Assembly (NCBI GenBank): GCA_001179505.1
Contig: CDMY01000292.1
Location: 38,137 to 88,689 of the forward strand
Source of the DNA: Vitrella brassicaformis
Lineage: Eukaryota > Sar > Vitrellaceae
Reading direction: 5' to 3'
DNA: 50,553 nucleotides
The stretch's first letter is position 1, and each line of letters opens with the position of its first letter. Under the pieces are notes generated by a model. The model ran no database searches and had not been told where the DNA came from. It saw only the letters and a list, made by a program, of their open reading frames with translations. Positions 1 through 12,000 of this stretch are shown one piece after another. A program made the translations under genes and the position numbers.

Positions 1-1304
1 GGGGGGGGGGGGGGGGGGCCTTCTTCTGCTGTGGCGTCCATTTAGTTGTCTACTCGTCGGGACGGGCGGACGGACAATTGACTCGTCATGCGTGTTGATC
101 CAGACTGACTGATCAAGGAAGGCACTTTTTGCTCTCAATGTCCGGTGTTGCTGCTAACCCTTCTCTGTTGGCTGCTCGTCTCATGGGACGGTCACACGGG
201 GGCTGCAATTGACCATGACCACATCCGGAGCAACAGAGGAGGAGATGAAACGTCCACACCTCAATCTCTGTCACTCTCTCTGTCGTCATCGACCGATCGC
301 CCCCCCAGTCATTCTTGCCAAATCCAGACATCCTCATTCGCTCACCAATCAATCAATCAGGCAGGCAGGCAGACAGGAACTCAGGCAGCTCTACTAGAAA
401 AGACCAGCACCAATCACAAGCAGTCAAATCACCATCACCAAGCAATCCATCCATCCCTCCATCCCTCGAGGCCAACGCTCACACCCACACCCGACTCATT
501 TCAATCATTCAGCGTGTGTCCGCTCCGCCCGCTGTCCACCATTCAGGCCCCCACCACCAGGCCACCAAGCTACACGTTGCTGCCGCGCCGCAACATGTGG
601 CCGAGTGGCCTGAGTCGTCTGAATGGTGGCCAGCAGACAGGGTGCGATCACAGCAACAAGAAGGCACCATGTGTTGTGTGTTGCTTATTCTGAGACACTC
701 ATAGCTCGTTACAATAGAAAAGACCTGCCAGCAGAAGACGGAATGAAGGTGCGATGGGATGCGATTGATTTGGTTGGTGGGATGGCTGGATGGGATACAG
801 TACACCTGTGTGGTGGCTTGCCTGTCCCTCTCCCTCTCCATGTGCCTCTGCCTCCACCTCCACCGCAACAGACACAAAGACACGCCAAGGAGGCCCTCTG
901 ATGGCTAAGTGCCCATTCATCACATCCACTGTGCAAAACGCTCCGTATGCACCGCATCGCATCGCATCTGTCTGCCCAACAGGCAGGCAGGCAGGCAGGC
1001 AAACAAACAAAAATACTCTTCTTCCCTTCCGCGAGACAAATAATAAAGTTCAACACATTCCCTGCCTGCCAAATCTCCCTGCTCTATCCTGCTCTATCTT
1101 CTGGCGACGGTGCGCATCGCATCCACCGCAAGAAAATGGCTACAAAATGACAGCCAGCACTTTCTGCCATGGCAGAAGGACACATAGAAAAAGACACACC
1201 ACCAAATACTGGCAGGCAGGTACGAAACACTCCACCCACACCACACCCACACCCACACTCATGTGCAATTGGTCCACCCCATCCCATCTCACTCCTTCCT
1301 TCCA
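1..1304. other. gene-poor left end
   Basis: No supported gene. The window opens with 18 consecutive G residues, which may be a low-quality or contig-edge artefact. The rest is low-complexity sequence with short CATC, AGGC and CA runs. The open frames here have repeat-driven composition (Ser, Pro, His, Thr) and no splice pattern or recognisable domain. The final 100 bases or so are the downstream flank of the minus-strand gene ending at 1305. Confidence 0.5.
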
Positions 1305-3000
1305 TTAAGACCGGTCGTGGAGTACCAGCCTGTCCTGCATGATGAGGCCGATCTCGGGGGCGTAGAACTTGGGCTCCTCCTCGACACACCCCTCCAACGC
1401 GTCCATCTCCACGATCTGCATGGCATGGTTTCACATCCCACACACGAATTCTTGCAGGGTGCGGGTGGTGGGGGACATGTGGAGGGGGTGGGGGAGGGGG
1501 AGGGCACTTTACCTTGATGGCCTGATTGGTGATGGTCTCTCCGGCTATGGTGGCCTCCACTTCCACAAAGGCCACACGGCCGGTATACATCGACTCACCT
1601 GCACATACACACACATATCCAGGCACATTCACTCACATGAGTATGTTGTGCCTATGCCTGTGCCTGTGTCTAGTCTGTGTGTGTGTGGAGAGGAGAGCAG
1701 TTGCGGTGGGCCTTGCCTTACCAGGGACGAACTCCTCCAGGAACACATCACCCTTCTGCACACACACACACACACACAGACACACACAGAGAGAGAGAGA
1801 GAGACGGAGTCAGATGACCACAGAGGCATAGCTGGTCACCCACCTGTGGCATAGCCGGCATAGCGATGCCCGGGAGGGCGCCGGCCTCCCCCGCCCGCCA
1901 GCTGTCCTCCACCACCACAGCACCGCTGTCATCGTACTCTGTCGCATCCTCACCCATATAACACACCTGCAGCACCACGGGCGACACACCGACACACAGA
2001 CAGACAGACAAGCTGTGTGTGTCTTCCTGCAGGCATGTGTGTGTGTGTGTGTGTGTGTGTGTGCCTACTGTGCCGTCTGCTGCCTCCACGTAGAAGCCCC
2101 TGTGCACACACACACACACACATACGCAGTGAAACACAGCCATAAATGGCGTGACCATCATGGCCGCAGGTGTGTGGACCTTTTCAGCTCTGTGAGTGTG
2201 CCGTCGGTGTATTCTCGGGTCTCGATGATGAAGGTCTCCACACCCATGACCTCCTCTGTCTCGTTCAACACTCTGACCGAACAACACACAGACAGATGGC
2301 ACACACACACACACACACACACGTCTGTGCGCGCACCGCCTCTCGAGCTGGATGATTTCTTCCCGGCCATCGCCATCGTCGTCCTGCAGCCGCCTCCGGC
2401 TCCCCCGCCGCAGTAACACCCTCATGCGGCCTCCCCCGCCTGCAGCTGCTTCTGTGTTGTTGATCGTCGGCAAGGGACCCTCGGGGCCCGCCTGCACGCA
2501 CCAATGCGCAGACACATGGGGGGTGCGCCTGTGTCTGTGTGGTGTGTGTTGCAGCGTACCAGCACATTGAGGGTGCCGGGGATGAGAGGGAAGTAGACGT
2601 TGGTGCTGTTCAGGCTGAACGTCGTGGCTGCACACACACCACACAAGAGGCGCGGACACACACACGTATGCATTTGGTGTGACACAAATGCCCAGATCTC
2701 TGATCTGATCTTTTTCTCTCTCTGCATGTGCCGTCGACTAACAGACAGACCAGTGGGGTCACAGAGTGTCTGTAGGATGTTCGGCTCCTCACACACCTCA
2801 AAAGCTGCTGGCGCGTCCGTCACCTGCACCGACCAACGCACCAACACAACACACGCGTCCGCACACCCCTCCATTCATCTGTGTCATCCGCATCTTCCCA
2901 CGTGTGTGCGGCTCATGTCGGTTGTGACCTGTGCGTGTGCAGGCAACGCGCTGAGAAGGAAAACAGCGGTGGCAGCTGTGGCGGTGGAGAAGGGATGCAT
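1305..3000 (-). CDS. secreted protein of an uncharacterised bacterial-like family (YFPL / MGEDATEY motifs)
   Basis: Spliced minus-strand gene of about 300 residues. The start at 3000 gives a signal peptide: basic-poor N-terminus, hydrophobic ATAVFLLSALPAHA, cleavage before Q. Exons then read in order VTDAPAAFEVCEEPN, NVYFPLIPGTLNVL, a Gly/Arg-rich linker, VMGVETFIIETREYTDG, GFYVEAADGTVCYMGEDATEY, SWRAGEAGALPGIAMPAMP, GDVFLEEFVPGESMY, and a tail KFYAPEIGLIMQDRL; the TAA stop is at 1305-1307. Intron phases agree across every junction checked. The motif order (YFPL-x-PG, FGED-x-x-EY, PGIxMPAxP-x-GD, KYYAPxxG) is one I recall from uncharacterised secreted or lipoprotein families of bacteria. The function is unknown; an extracytoplasmic location is inferred. 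The linker between the YFPL exon and the VMGVE exon is an expansion not expected in the bacterial form. Confidence 0.75.
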
Positions 3001-3255
3001 CCTGGCGGTGGATGAGGACGAATGGATGGATGGAAAGCGCCAGGGATCTCTCAGAGCGGATCTTTGCGCGCTTCAGCTCGCGACTCTCCGAAAAGCTCGC
3101 ACCTCTCTGAAGAACGAAATTTCAACGAGCTCATGAGGATGTGTGACAGGTGCTGACGTCACTGTGAGAAAGGTGAGAGCTAAAGGCGCACAGATGAATG
3201 CACTCACTCCAGCTGTGTGGCTGCGCGCGTGTGTGATGGTGTGTGCGTCAGTCAG

Positions 3256-4135
3256 ATGGGCAAGCAGAAGAAGGGGCGGGAAGTCAACCCCACTGACGCC
3301 TACAGGTCAGCCAACAAAACGACCGCACCAAGATGCGATGCATCTCCCTGCATGTGTCTGTCGGTGTGTGTGTTTCTCTCCTTTATGATAACATCTTTCA
3401 CCACCAGGAAGCAGCAGCGCGAGAAGGAGAAGAAGCGGGTAGGGGCAGAGAGAGGGGTCACGGCACCCACAGCAGCCACACAGTGTGTTGTGGGCACGTC
3501 TGTCTGTCATCTGATTCATTCATCAGAACAAGCAGGCGCGTCAGAAGCTGCGCGAGTCGACCCTGGTCAGGAAGAACCCACACGCCATCAAGGAACAGAT
3601 CGACAGACTCAAAAAGGAGGGTTAGTCCTCCTGCACCGCACACACCGCAGCCAACGCACAGATTCATTGCCCATTTGTGTGTGTGACTGTGTGTGTGTGT
3701 ATGTGTGTGTGTGTGTGTGTGGGTCATCAGAGCACTTTGGTCGCATCACTCCGTCGGACAAGAAGAAGCTCGAGTCGCTCAACAAAACATGGGACAAGGT
3801 ACGCACACAACACACAACACACGACTGCTGAGAAAGTCCGTATCGATGTCTATCGTTGTGGATGGGCCTGTGGGTGCACTGCAGCTCAAGTCTAGCATAT
3901 TGGCCAACAAGGACAAGCTGGCGGACAAGGTCACCATCGACATGCAGGGCATTCAGGGTGGGCCTCCCAACCACTGCACACTGACTGACAGACAGAGAGA
4001 CATCCCACAAGACACGCTCACAGTATCTGTGTGTGTCTCTGTCTGTCTGTCTGTCTGTGTGTGTGTTGAATTAACTGTTGGGTGTAGAGGAAGGGGAGAG
4101 CAGCGAAGAGAGCGGGGAAGGTACACACACACGGC

Positions 4136-4169
<34 letters not shown>

Positions 4170-6755
4170 CGAAGCGCACTCACCGATACGCAGAGACATC
4201 CTTGTGTGTGTGTGTGTGTGTGTGGACGTCACCAGAGTCCCCCCCAGAGGAGGCGGGCGCAGCAGCTGCGAGTGCGAGTCCGCCGTCGGTGCCTCTTCCC
4301 CCCCTGCCCCCTCCCCCGCCCCCGCCCCCCCCGCCAGGCATGCCGCCATTCATCTTCAGCCCCTTCATGCAGCAACAAACATTCCCGGGAGCCGCTGCTG
4401 CTGGTGAGCATTGATTGCCTGGGGTGGGCGGCCTTCACCACATCCATTCACCATCGGTGTCGTGTGTGTGTGTGTGTGTGTGTGAGTCAGCTCCTCCGCC
4501 ATTGCCACCTGGCCCTCCACCTGGCCCTCCACCAGCCTCGTCAATGCCGGTTGAGCAGGTCAGCCTCACAGAGAGGGAGGGAGGGAGGTTCCCAGCAGTA
4601 CACACACGGATGGATGAATGGATGGATGGATGGATGGATGTCAGCCGCCTCCTTTACCTCCCGGCCCACCACCGTTGCCAGAGGGAGAGCCGCCCACGGA
4701 GCAAGGCGGGCAGGTGCGTGTGGGCCGATGCTGTGTGTCATCATGACCTCTTTGTGTGTGTGTGTGTGTGTGGTCAGGGGGCCTCTTCTCTTCCTGGAGC
4801 TGCAGCTGCTGGTGACAACATCGGTATGTCTGCACGCACAACCGCACAAACTGAAATGCGCGCACACGTGAATCGGTTCATGTGTGTTGGTTGTGGGTGT
4901 CAGTGTCCTCCGTCCCCCCCGCAGCCCGTGGTCGCGGCAAGGCCCTGACGCAGCCGGCGTGGATGGCCAAAATCAAAGAGACAGACCAAGGCGCACATCA
5001 AGGCAAGCAGGAGGGTGGATCATTCCTTTCTTTGCGAGGTCACCATTCCTCTGTGCTGGGCTGGGCTGTGTGCGCGCTGCACAGAATCGGCGAAGGAGGA
5101 GCCCCCACCGCTGCCCGGTGCAATGCCACTAGAGACAGGTGAGGTGTCTGCACACACACTCAGCCATCCATTCATCCGTTTGTCAAGCCATTTGTCCATC
5201 TTATTGCGTGTAATGGCATGCAGCTGCAGTGCCTGTGGTGGGTGTGGGTGTCGGTGTTGGTGTTGGTGTTGGTGTTGATGTGGGTATCGGGGCCGGCAGG
5301 GCCCTCACCCAGCCCGCGTGGATGACCAAAGTGCAGCTACAGCAGCCGGGAGAAGGAAAGGCGGAAGGTGCGGTACATATACCATACGCCGCCCCATCCA
5401 TGCCGCCCCATTCATCGTGTCTGTGTGTGCAGGTGGTGGCCAGGAGGAGGACACTGATGCCAAAGCAGACGAGGCGAATGTGGAGGGGGAGCGGCCACGA
5501 CAGCCATCTGTGGTCACCCACCAGCCTCCTGCTGCTGCTGCTGGTGTAGCTCTTGGCGGTGGCGCTTCTGGCCCTTTGTTGCCCCCGCCTCCGCCACCCA
5601 TTCCGGCGTGGATGCTGCCCATGTTGCAGCAGACGGGTCCGTGGGGTGCGTCGCTTGGTTCTCTCTGTGTACTGTGTGTGTGTATGTGTGTGTGTGTGTC
5701 TGTGTGGGTATGTGTCAACAGGTGTGGGTATGGGTGTGCCATTGGGTGGCACTGCTCCTCTGTTGCCAACTCCTGCAGCCTGGGACATGACGGCAGGTAC
5801 GAAGTACGTCCCTCTGTCTGTCTGTGTCCTCTCCTCTCTAGCCATCCCATGATCGATGTGCAATTGGTAACGCATTGAATTGCAGGTGGTCTACCACCCT
5901 CTCCCTCTGGGCACCAAGCGGCGCTGCGCATGCCAATGCCCCCACCGCCACCGCCACCGCCACCACCAGCACCAGCATCAGCTATACCCATTGCGCAGAG
6001 TCCAGCAGGTGAGCGACACCCATATCTCCCTCCATCCGGAACACGCGGAGCGGACAAGATGTGATTCATTCTACTGATTGATGATGCAGACCACCCCGTG
6101 GCGGCCCCTCCGGTGCTGACCGCATCAGCTGTATCGGTATCAGCGGCGCCAGTGCCACGGACTCAGATGCAGGCCCAGACACAGTCGAGTACGAGCAAGG
6201 TCCCTGCGGCCGCATTGAAGTTCAGACCCACACAGCTCAGGTAGGTGGGCAGGCACCGCAACGCCACATGTGTCTCTTGACGGCATGGCTGTGTGTGGAA
6301 ATGGTGTGATGGATAGGTCTCGGCCGTCATCGGGCGGTGCTGCTGGTGGTGGTGGTGGTGGTGCCGGTGTGGGTGCCCGTCAAGTGTCGTCCCTCACACA
6401 AGTCACGGGCTTCTCCACTGGGCGGGATCGGCAGCATGTCGCCGCTGCTGGTGGCCATGGGGCGGTGCCGAAGCCGAAGGACGAACCGGTTGTCGTCGAG
6501 CTGCAGAGGGAGAAGGAGGTGCGTTGGTGTGGGTGCGTGTGGATGAATGTCACACGAGCAGCGACACACGTGTGTGTGTGTGGGTGTTGGCAGGCCCCCG
6601 CGGCTGCCTCTCAGCCAAAGGCCGACCAGAAGCAATTCGATGACGTGAGCATAGTCCCCACACACACACACACCCCTAAATGGCCGTATGTGTGTTGATG
6701 TGTGTGTGTGTAGGAGTACCTGGAGCTGATGCGGCAGATTGGCAGCCCGCCGTGA
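3256..6755 (+). CDS. WBP11: WW-domain-binding protein 11 (WBP11), spliceosome-associated
   Basis: Twenty exons join in consistent phase to 613 residues, close to the usual length of about 640. The N-terminus MGKQKKGREVNPTDAYRK, followed by KQARQKLRESTLVRKNP and HAIKEQIDRLKKE, is the Wbp11 domain; the acidic EEGESSEESGE follows. The middle holds proline-rich PPLPPGPPPGPPP tracts, which in this family bind WW domains and protein phosphatase 1. The C-terminus keeps two family landmarks: LKFRPTQLR (compare FVPTALR) and a final acidic helix KQFDDEYLELMRQIG. WBP11 acts in nuclear pre-mRNA splicing with PQBP1. Unusual here are two ALTQPAWM segments plus a third PIPAWM in the Pro-rich half, and a GVGVGVGV run. 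The intron at 5003-5084 appears to use a GC donor. It is divergent from the secreted-protein gene at 1305-3000, with only about 255 bases between start codons. Confidence 0.93.
4121..4235 (+). repeat. intron with AC repeat at the 5' end and TG repeat at the 3' end (WBP11)
   Basis: Starts GTACACACACACGGCCACAC with more than 20 further bases of CA repeat, and ends with a GTGTGTG run of about 20 bases before GGACGTCACCAG. The two arms are complementary. Confidence 0.9.
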
Positions 6756-7203
6756 GGGCTGCCTGTGGCTTAGTGGTGCTGGTGCTGGTGTCCTATGGTC
6801 GATGCTGACTTGAAAGACGGACACAGACAGACGCTGACTGACGTCAATTGTGTGCCCTACTGCCTGCGTGTGTGCGGTCATGCGTCAGCACAGAGCGAGC
6901 ACATCACACCTCTGCCGACAGACAATGTGATGTGCACTCCTTTAGAGCGATATAAAGGAATGCGAGGCGGTTCAGTTGTCAGTTTGAATGCAATGCGTCC
7001 GTGAGTGAGTGGCTTTGGTCTGTCTGGTCATTTCCTCACTCACTGGCAGCAACAGAGTCCGCATCCATCGCAGCCACACACACACAGCCATAAAGAAGAG
7101 ATGACACCCACCCGTCCATTCCATTTCATCAACGCGATGAGCCACTTCACTCAATCAAACAGTCAGCCCTCTCCACCACACACATCTCTGTCCCCTCCTC
7201 CCG
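6756..7203. other. intergenic, convergent gene ends
   Basis: Space between the WBP11 stop and the end of the minus-strand unknown-family gene. It holds only 3' flank-like sequence and a short CA run near 7076. I see no coding or RNA signal. Confidence 0.5.
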
Positions 7204-8291
7204 TCACACCACCGTCCCTCTGTTGATGACGCCATCGGCTAGCTCGAAGTGGCTCAGCACGGCACGCCAGCGGGGCATCGATGTGGGGAAGCGGACGGCC
7301 AGCGGCTGAGACCGATCGCCAGCAGACCGCTCGGTCGTCCACAGAGTGATGTCGCCTATCACCGACAGAAGGGCAGCGACGTCCTCGTTGGGCCGGAAGC
7401 CGCTCACGACCACATAACGAAAGTGAAAAGGGTTGGCATAATTCAGGTTGCCGCCGTCATTCCGGTAGTCCACAGCGATGGCCCCCTGCTGCTGCTCGCT
7501 CATGGCCTCGGTCAGCAGACGGCGGTAGCGGGTGTCATTCCTGCCGATGTGTGCCTGCAGCACCCTCCTGTTGCCGACCCATGCCTCATGGCACCACAGC
7601 ATGAAGAGCCTGCCCAGCAGGAACGATGAGAAGGAGGCGAGGAGCCAGTTGCCCCATCGGATGGCGGGATCGGTCGTATTGTAGGCGCTGCGATAGGGAT
7701 GGTTGGCCGGCAGCTCACTCAACGGCACCACACGGAACGACTCATCGCCGATCCGATGGACATCGTTGTCAGCTGGCTGCAGCGCCAGACTGGTGCCCTG
7801 GTGGGTGAGGCGGTGGCCGAATAGCCGGTAGATGGCCATGGCTAAGGGCAGCTGGAGGAAGGCTGTTGGGGAGGGCAGCGCATCAGCCGACAGCCGCAGG
7901 GGCAGAGTTGCATTGGGAGTGAGCCGATAGATGGCGGCCAGCCGAATGAACCGCCCCATCGCCCGCCACTCGCCGCCACTGCCCTCCTCCAGCAGATGCA
8001 CCACCTTCCAGCCGTCCTCCAGACCACCGACGTCGAAGACCAGGGCGTCCTCGAGCCCCAGACGACCGACGGCCTCCTCTATGCGCTGCTCGACGAGTGT
8101 GAGGGCGGTGCTGGCCTCGGCCTGCGGCAATCTGTCGATGCACTGACGGAGCGTGGCGCGTCTGTCGGGTGGGGTGACATGGCCATGTCTGCCGCCCTGG
8201 TGATGGCAAGGTCGGGCAGAGAGGGGACCGCCGGAGGGGCGGCGGGGGGCGGGGGAGTGGTGGGGGGCAGCTGATGCGACGACGACGCCAT
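7204..8291 (-). pseudogene. copy 1 of a three-copy unknown family, frameshifted
   Basis: Paralogue of the genes at 14024 and 22665. From ATG 8291 the protein begins MASSSHQLPPTTPPPP and LPDLAITRAAD as in copy 3. Then 36 bases at 8152-8187 replace a single base of copy 3, so the long downstream frame (about 308 codons, ending 7204) is out of phase with the start. The downstream part keeps every family landmark: FIRLAAIYRLTPN, LPLAMAIYRLFGH, RYRRLLTEAMSEQQQ, VSGFRPNED, TTERSAGDRSQPLA and MPRWRAVLSHF. No canonical intron fits the insertion. It may be a pseudogene, a gene starting at an internal ATG, or a local sequence error. Non-coding flank as far as about 8610 is also homologous to the flank upstream of copy 3, so a segment larger than the gene was copied. 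Confidence 0.65.
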
Positions 8292-9092
8292 CGGTGAGTG
8301 AGTGAGAGATCTGAATGAATCAAAAGAGGAAGGACACACGAACGAGTGAATGGCAATCAGTCAGTGAGACGAGATCCATGGGAGGGCGGGATGCTCTGCT
8401 TACCTCAGACAGACATTGTCACAGCAGAGAGGCGGGGAGTGAGCCGGGGTGAATGAGTGACTCTGCAGACAGAAAGCACGAGCGTGATGCAGCTCAGACA
8501 CACCAGCAGCAGCTGTGTGAAGCATTGTCAGTCGTCCATTGCGCTCTCGCTGCCCTCTCACCTTCGATGAGCGACCAAAAGCCTTCAAAATCGCCGATGT
8601 CCCGCACACGGCAATCCACTACTGTATCTATGCGATGCATCGGATGGATGGCGTCTTGCCTTGTGGGACTGCCTGTTTTCCGACAGTGACGCCTGATTGA
8701 TTGATGTGATGCGCCCGTGTGTGTGTGTGTGTGCATGTCTGTAGACACAGAATTGACTGAATGTCACCTCTTTCGGCGGTCCGCGCACCTGAATGCCATT
8801 CATCCACCGTTGCGAACTCGTTGAGAACTCATTCAAAAGGCGGTGGTGGTAAGAATTCAAAAAGTCGTCAATGAATGCGAGCTTAGACAGGAGAAAACGA
8901 TCGCCATTTCGCGAAATCTCGACTAGTATAGTCTATATCCGCGCTCTTTCTCCCGTGGTAGCTTCCACGGCAATCGAGTGACAGAGCAGTTGTCGCAAAC
9001 CCCTCTCTCTCCCCCCGGGTGACCCCCATTTCACGACTTCAAGACTTCAGGACTGGGAGCGGACTAAGTTTGCAACCACCACAACAGACAGC
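8292..9092. other. intergenic: duplicated flank plus direct repeat
   Basis: Two blocks are visible. 8292-8610 matches, in inverted orientation, the sequence upstream of copy 3 (about 22310-22660). 8625-8918 is the first member of a long direct repeat. The remainder up to 9092 should contain the promoter of the coiled-coil gene. Confidence 0.6.
8625..8918. repeat. long direct repeat, copy I (294 bp)
   Basis: Starts TATCTATGCGATGCATCGGA and ends TTTCGCGAAATC. It is nearly identical to 13296-13593 in the same orientation; the differences I found are a few substitutions and four fewer bases in a GT run. On the minus strand it is open for about 45 codons with a protein-like segment around FIDDFLNSYHHRLLNEF, followed by a possible GTGCGC donor, so it may derive from an exon of a dispersed gene family. 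Confidence 0.85.
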
Positions 9093-12000
9093 ATGATGAG
9101 TTTGCGCGATGCGTCGGCCCCTGCGGCCAACAACAAATTCAACAGCAGTCGCGGGCGTGGGAGAGGCAGGGGCACCGGCTCTCTCTTTCGAGCGTCTTCA
9201 TCCCCCGCTCTCCTCGGGATGGGCACTGACCAGATGCTGAGCCTCGAGTCGCCCGAGCACCCGCCCGAGGCGACCGCCCAAGCGCCCATCCTTAGCCTGG
9301 CAGGACTGGCAGAGCGGAGCAGCAGCGGATCTGCTCCTTCTGACTCGGTTCGGCCCAAGCGCGTTACGGTCGGTTTACCCAAGGTGGTGCCCCCCACTCT
9401 CGAGGGTCTCCTCCCTGAGCGAGCATTGAAGGGCAGGCCATCGACCCTCAGCCCCTCTGAACGAGAGCCCCTCACCGTCTCGACAGCAGGCAGCCCCTCG
9501 CCGCGAAAGGGTGTTCGACTGAGTCTGGGAAGGAGTGGCAGCGACATCGGGGCAGGGACGAGTGAGGTCGTGTCCTCCAGCAGTCAGCACGGCGGCGCCT
9601 TCCCTTTCGTGGATTCCAGCGGCCACAGCGACCTTGATGCCATGCGCAGGGCTATCACCAGTGTGCCGTCTCCGCAGGGCAGCGGGGCTTCGCACGGCGG
9701 CCTCTCGCAGTCATTCACGTCATCTCAAGGAGAGTCAGCCGCAAGTCGCCGAGAGTCGGCAGCCTCTGCCTCTGGTGCTGCCAATGAAGGGCTCGTCACG
9801 GCAGCCAAGATCGTCGCGCAGCTGCTGAGTGAGAATGAGCAGTTTCGCCAACATGTGCTCATCTGCGGGGACGTCGTATCAGCCATGGACCGCAGCCCCG
9901 GGCAGAGGCTTGACGCCTCAGGTCGGTCCTCGCAGCAGCGACGGAAGAGTGCGTTCGCGACAATGGACAGCGGACTACTGTCAATGGGAAGCCTCGACGA
10001 GATATCGGAGAGCTACGAGCGACAGATGGAGACAATGGAGAGCGACGAGAGTGACAAGGCACGTCAGGAGGAGGAGCCCAGAAAGAAGGGCCTTTCTTCC
10101 CGCAGAGGGTCGCTGACCACCAGCTCTCGGCAGAGAATGAGCGTCGGCGAGCAGCAGCGACGGAAGAGTGCGTTCGCGACAATGGACAGCGGACTACTGT
10201 CAATGGGAAGACTCCTCCTCCTGTCGGAGTCCATTGACAAGGCACGTCAGGAGGAGGAGCAGCTGCAGAAGCAGCTGCGAAACGCCAACGAGGTACGCAC
10301 GCATTCAGCAAGCGGACGAGTGGGACACGAGTCTGTTCGCTGTTTTTGTTTCGTCCCCTTTGGTTGGTCGGTGTCAGGATTTGAAGAAGCTGAGCAACAC
10401 GATGGACACAGAAGAGTACAAGAGGTTGCAAGAGCGGTATGAGGAGAAGGAGGCTGAGCTCGCCACTGTGAAGCGGCAAGTCAACGAGCACAAGCGGGGC
10501 GAGGAAAACGCCAAGCGAAAGAACACCGAGTTGCAACAGGTCGGTGCGTCAGGATTGAATGACACACCAACTCCTCTCCGGTCCACACAACATCCATCTC
10601 TGTTGTACACATGCTTGTGTACGTACAGGCGCTGATCTGAAGGAGGAGCACGAGCGAGCCCTCGATCGCAAGCGTCCCGAGGTGGTGGAGGCGCAGCGGA
10701 AGGCACACGAGGTCACCGAGCAGCTGCAGCGTCTCAAGGCTGTCTTCAAGGCGAAGGAGCGCGAAATGGACGACGACGTCAAGCGAGCGGAGCAGGGGTG
10801 GGCCGAGGCCAGTAAGCGGGCCCTGCAGCTGCATGTAGAGCTCAACAAACTCAAATCCGTGCTTGGTAAGCAAAGCATCACAGCATTAATCATTCATCAG
10901 ACAAGCCTTCGTTTGTCTTTGTCCGTGTGTCTGTCTGTCTGTCTGTCTGTCAGATGATTACAATTCCAAGGCCGCGAATCTCACCAACGTAAGCCAAGGA
11001 GTATCAACAACCACACACTGACTTGAACATTGTGCTGTCTGGGTGGCTGCCCTTTTTATGACCGATCAGTTGGTTCGTGCTCTTGAGGCGAAGGAGTCCA
11101 GCTTCTCAGAGTCGCTGCAGGACCTCAGATCGCAGCTCGCCACTGGGGGTATTCCCAAGCCACACCAGTACCCACAAAGCCCCCCCAGAGGAGCCACACT
11201 CACCAGAACACCCGTGAGTGAAGTGAAGAACACAGACCTCTTCGCGCGACTGTGGTACCTGTTCCTCATTGTGTGCGGCCATAGGGTGGTACAGTGAGTC
11301 CCGGTGCTCGACCCGCCTCACCGGCAGAGCAGTTCCAGGAGCTCGTGACTGAGTTGCAGTCACTGCACTGCCAGCAAGTCTGCGCTGCTCAGGTTCTCAG
11401 GCGCCACCGCGGCCATGCACAACAATCACGGCATCTGTCCTGTCAGGTTCTCGAGAACCTTCTCAGCGAGTGTGAAGACTACAAGAGAAGGTGAATGAGG
11501 ATGACCTACCTGCAAATACGTGGGTCGTGATGCGTGTCCTGTCTCGGCCCCTCAGGTATGAGATGAAGGTCGGCGCGCTCGGCGCCACCCAGGATGAGAT
11601 GCGCGCATCCGCTCAACGAGAACAGGAGCTGCAGACTAACGTATGTGCACACAAATGTATCCCTCAAGCCATCCATTAGACACACATCCTCTTTTCATCA
11701 CTAATCAGATTCGCGACAAGACTCGGGAGCTGGGTGAGTGTCAGCAGCGACTGCGGCACGTGCAGGGCGTGCTCGAGCAGTCGGAGAAGGACAGGCTGGA
11801 AATCAGACAGAAATACGTCGAAGTCGGGGAGAAATTCGAGCGGCAAGTCACTCATCCAATCCACACCTAAGGCGCCTCACCCAAGCGATTTGTATTATGT
11901 GTGCAGGTACATCCAGCCAGTGGAGCGTGAGAACAAGGCCGCTAAGGTACCTATCATACACACACACACACACACATCGATGTGTGGAATGTGGATGCCA

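Noticed and set aside
145-693. 182-codon frame at the left end with a hydrophobic start
   Set aside because: It begins with GTG, is Ser/His/Pro repeat-driven, and overlaps other equally long frames. No evidence of a gene.
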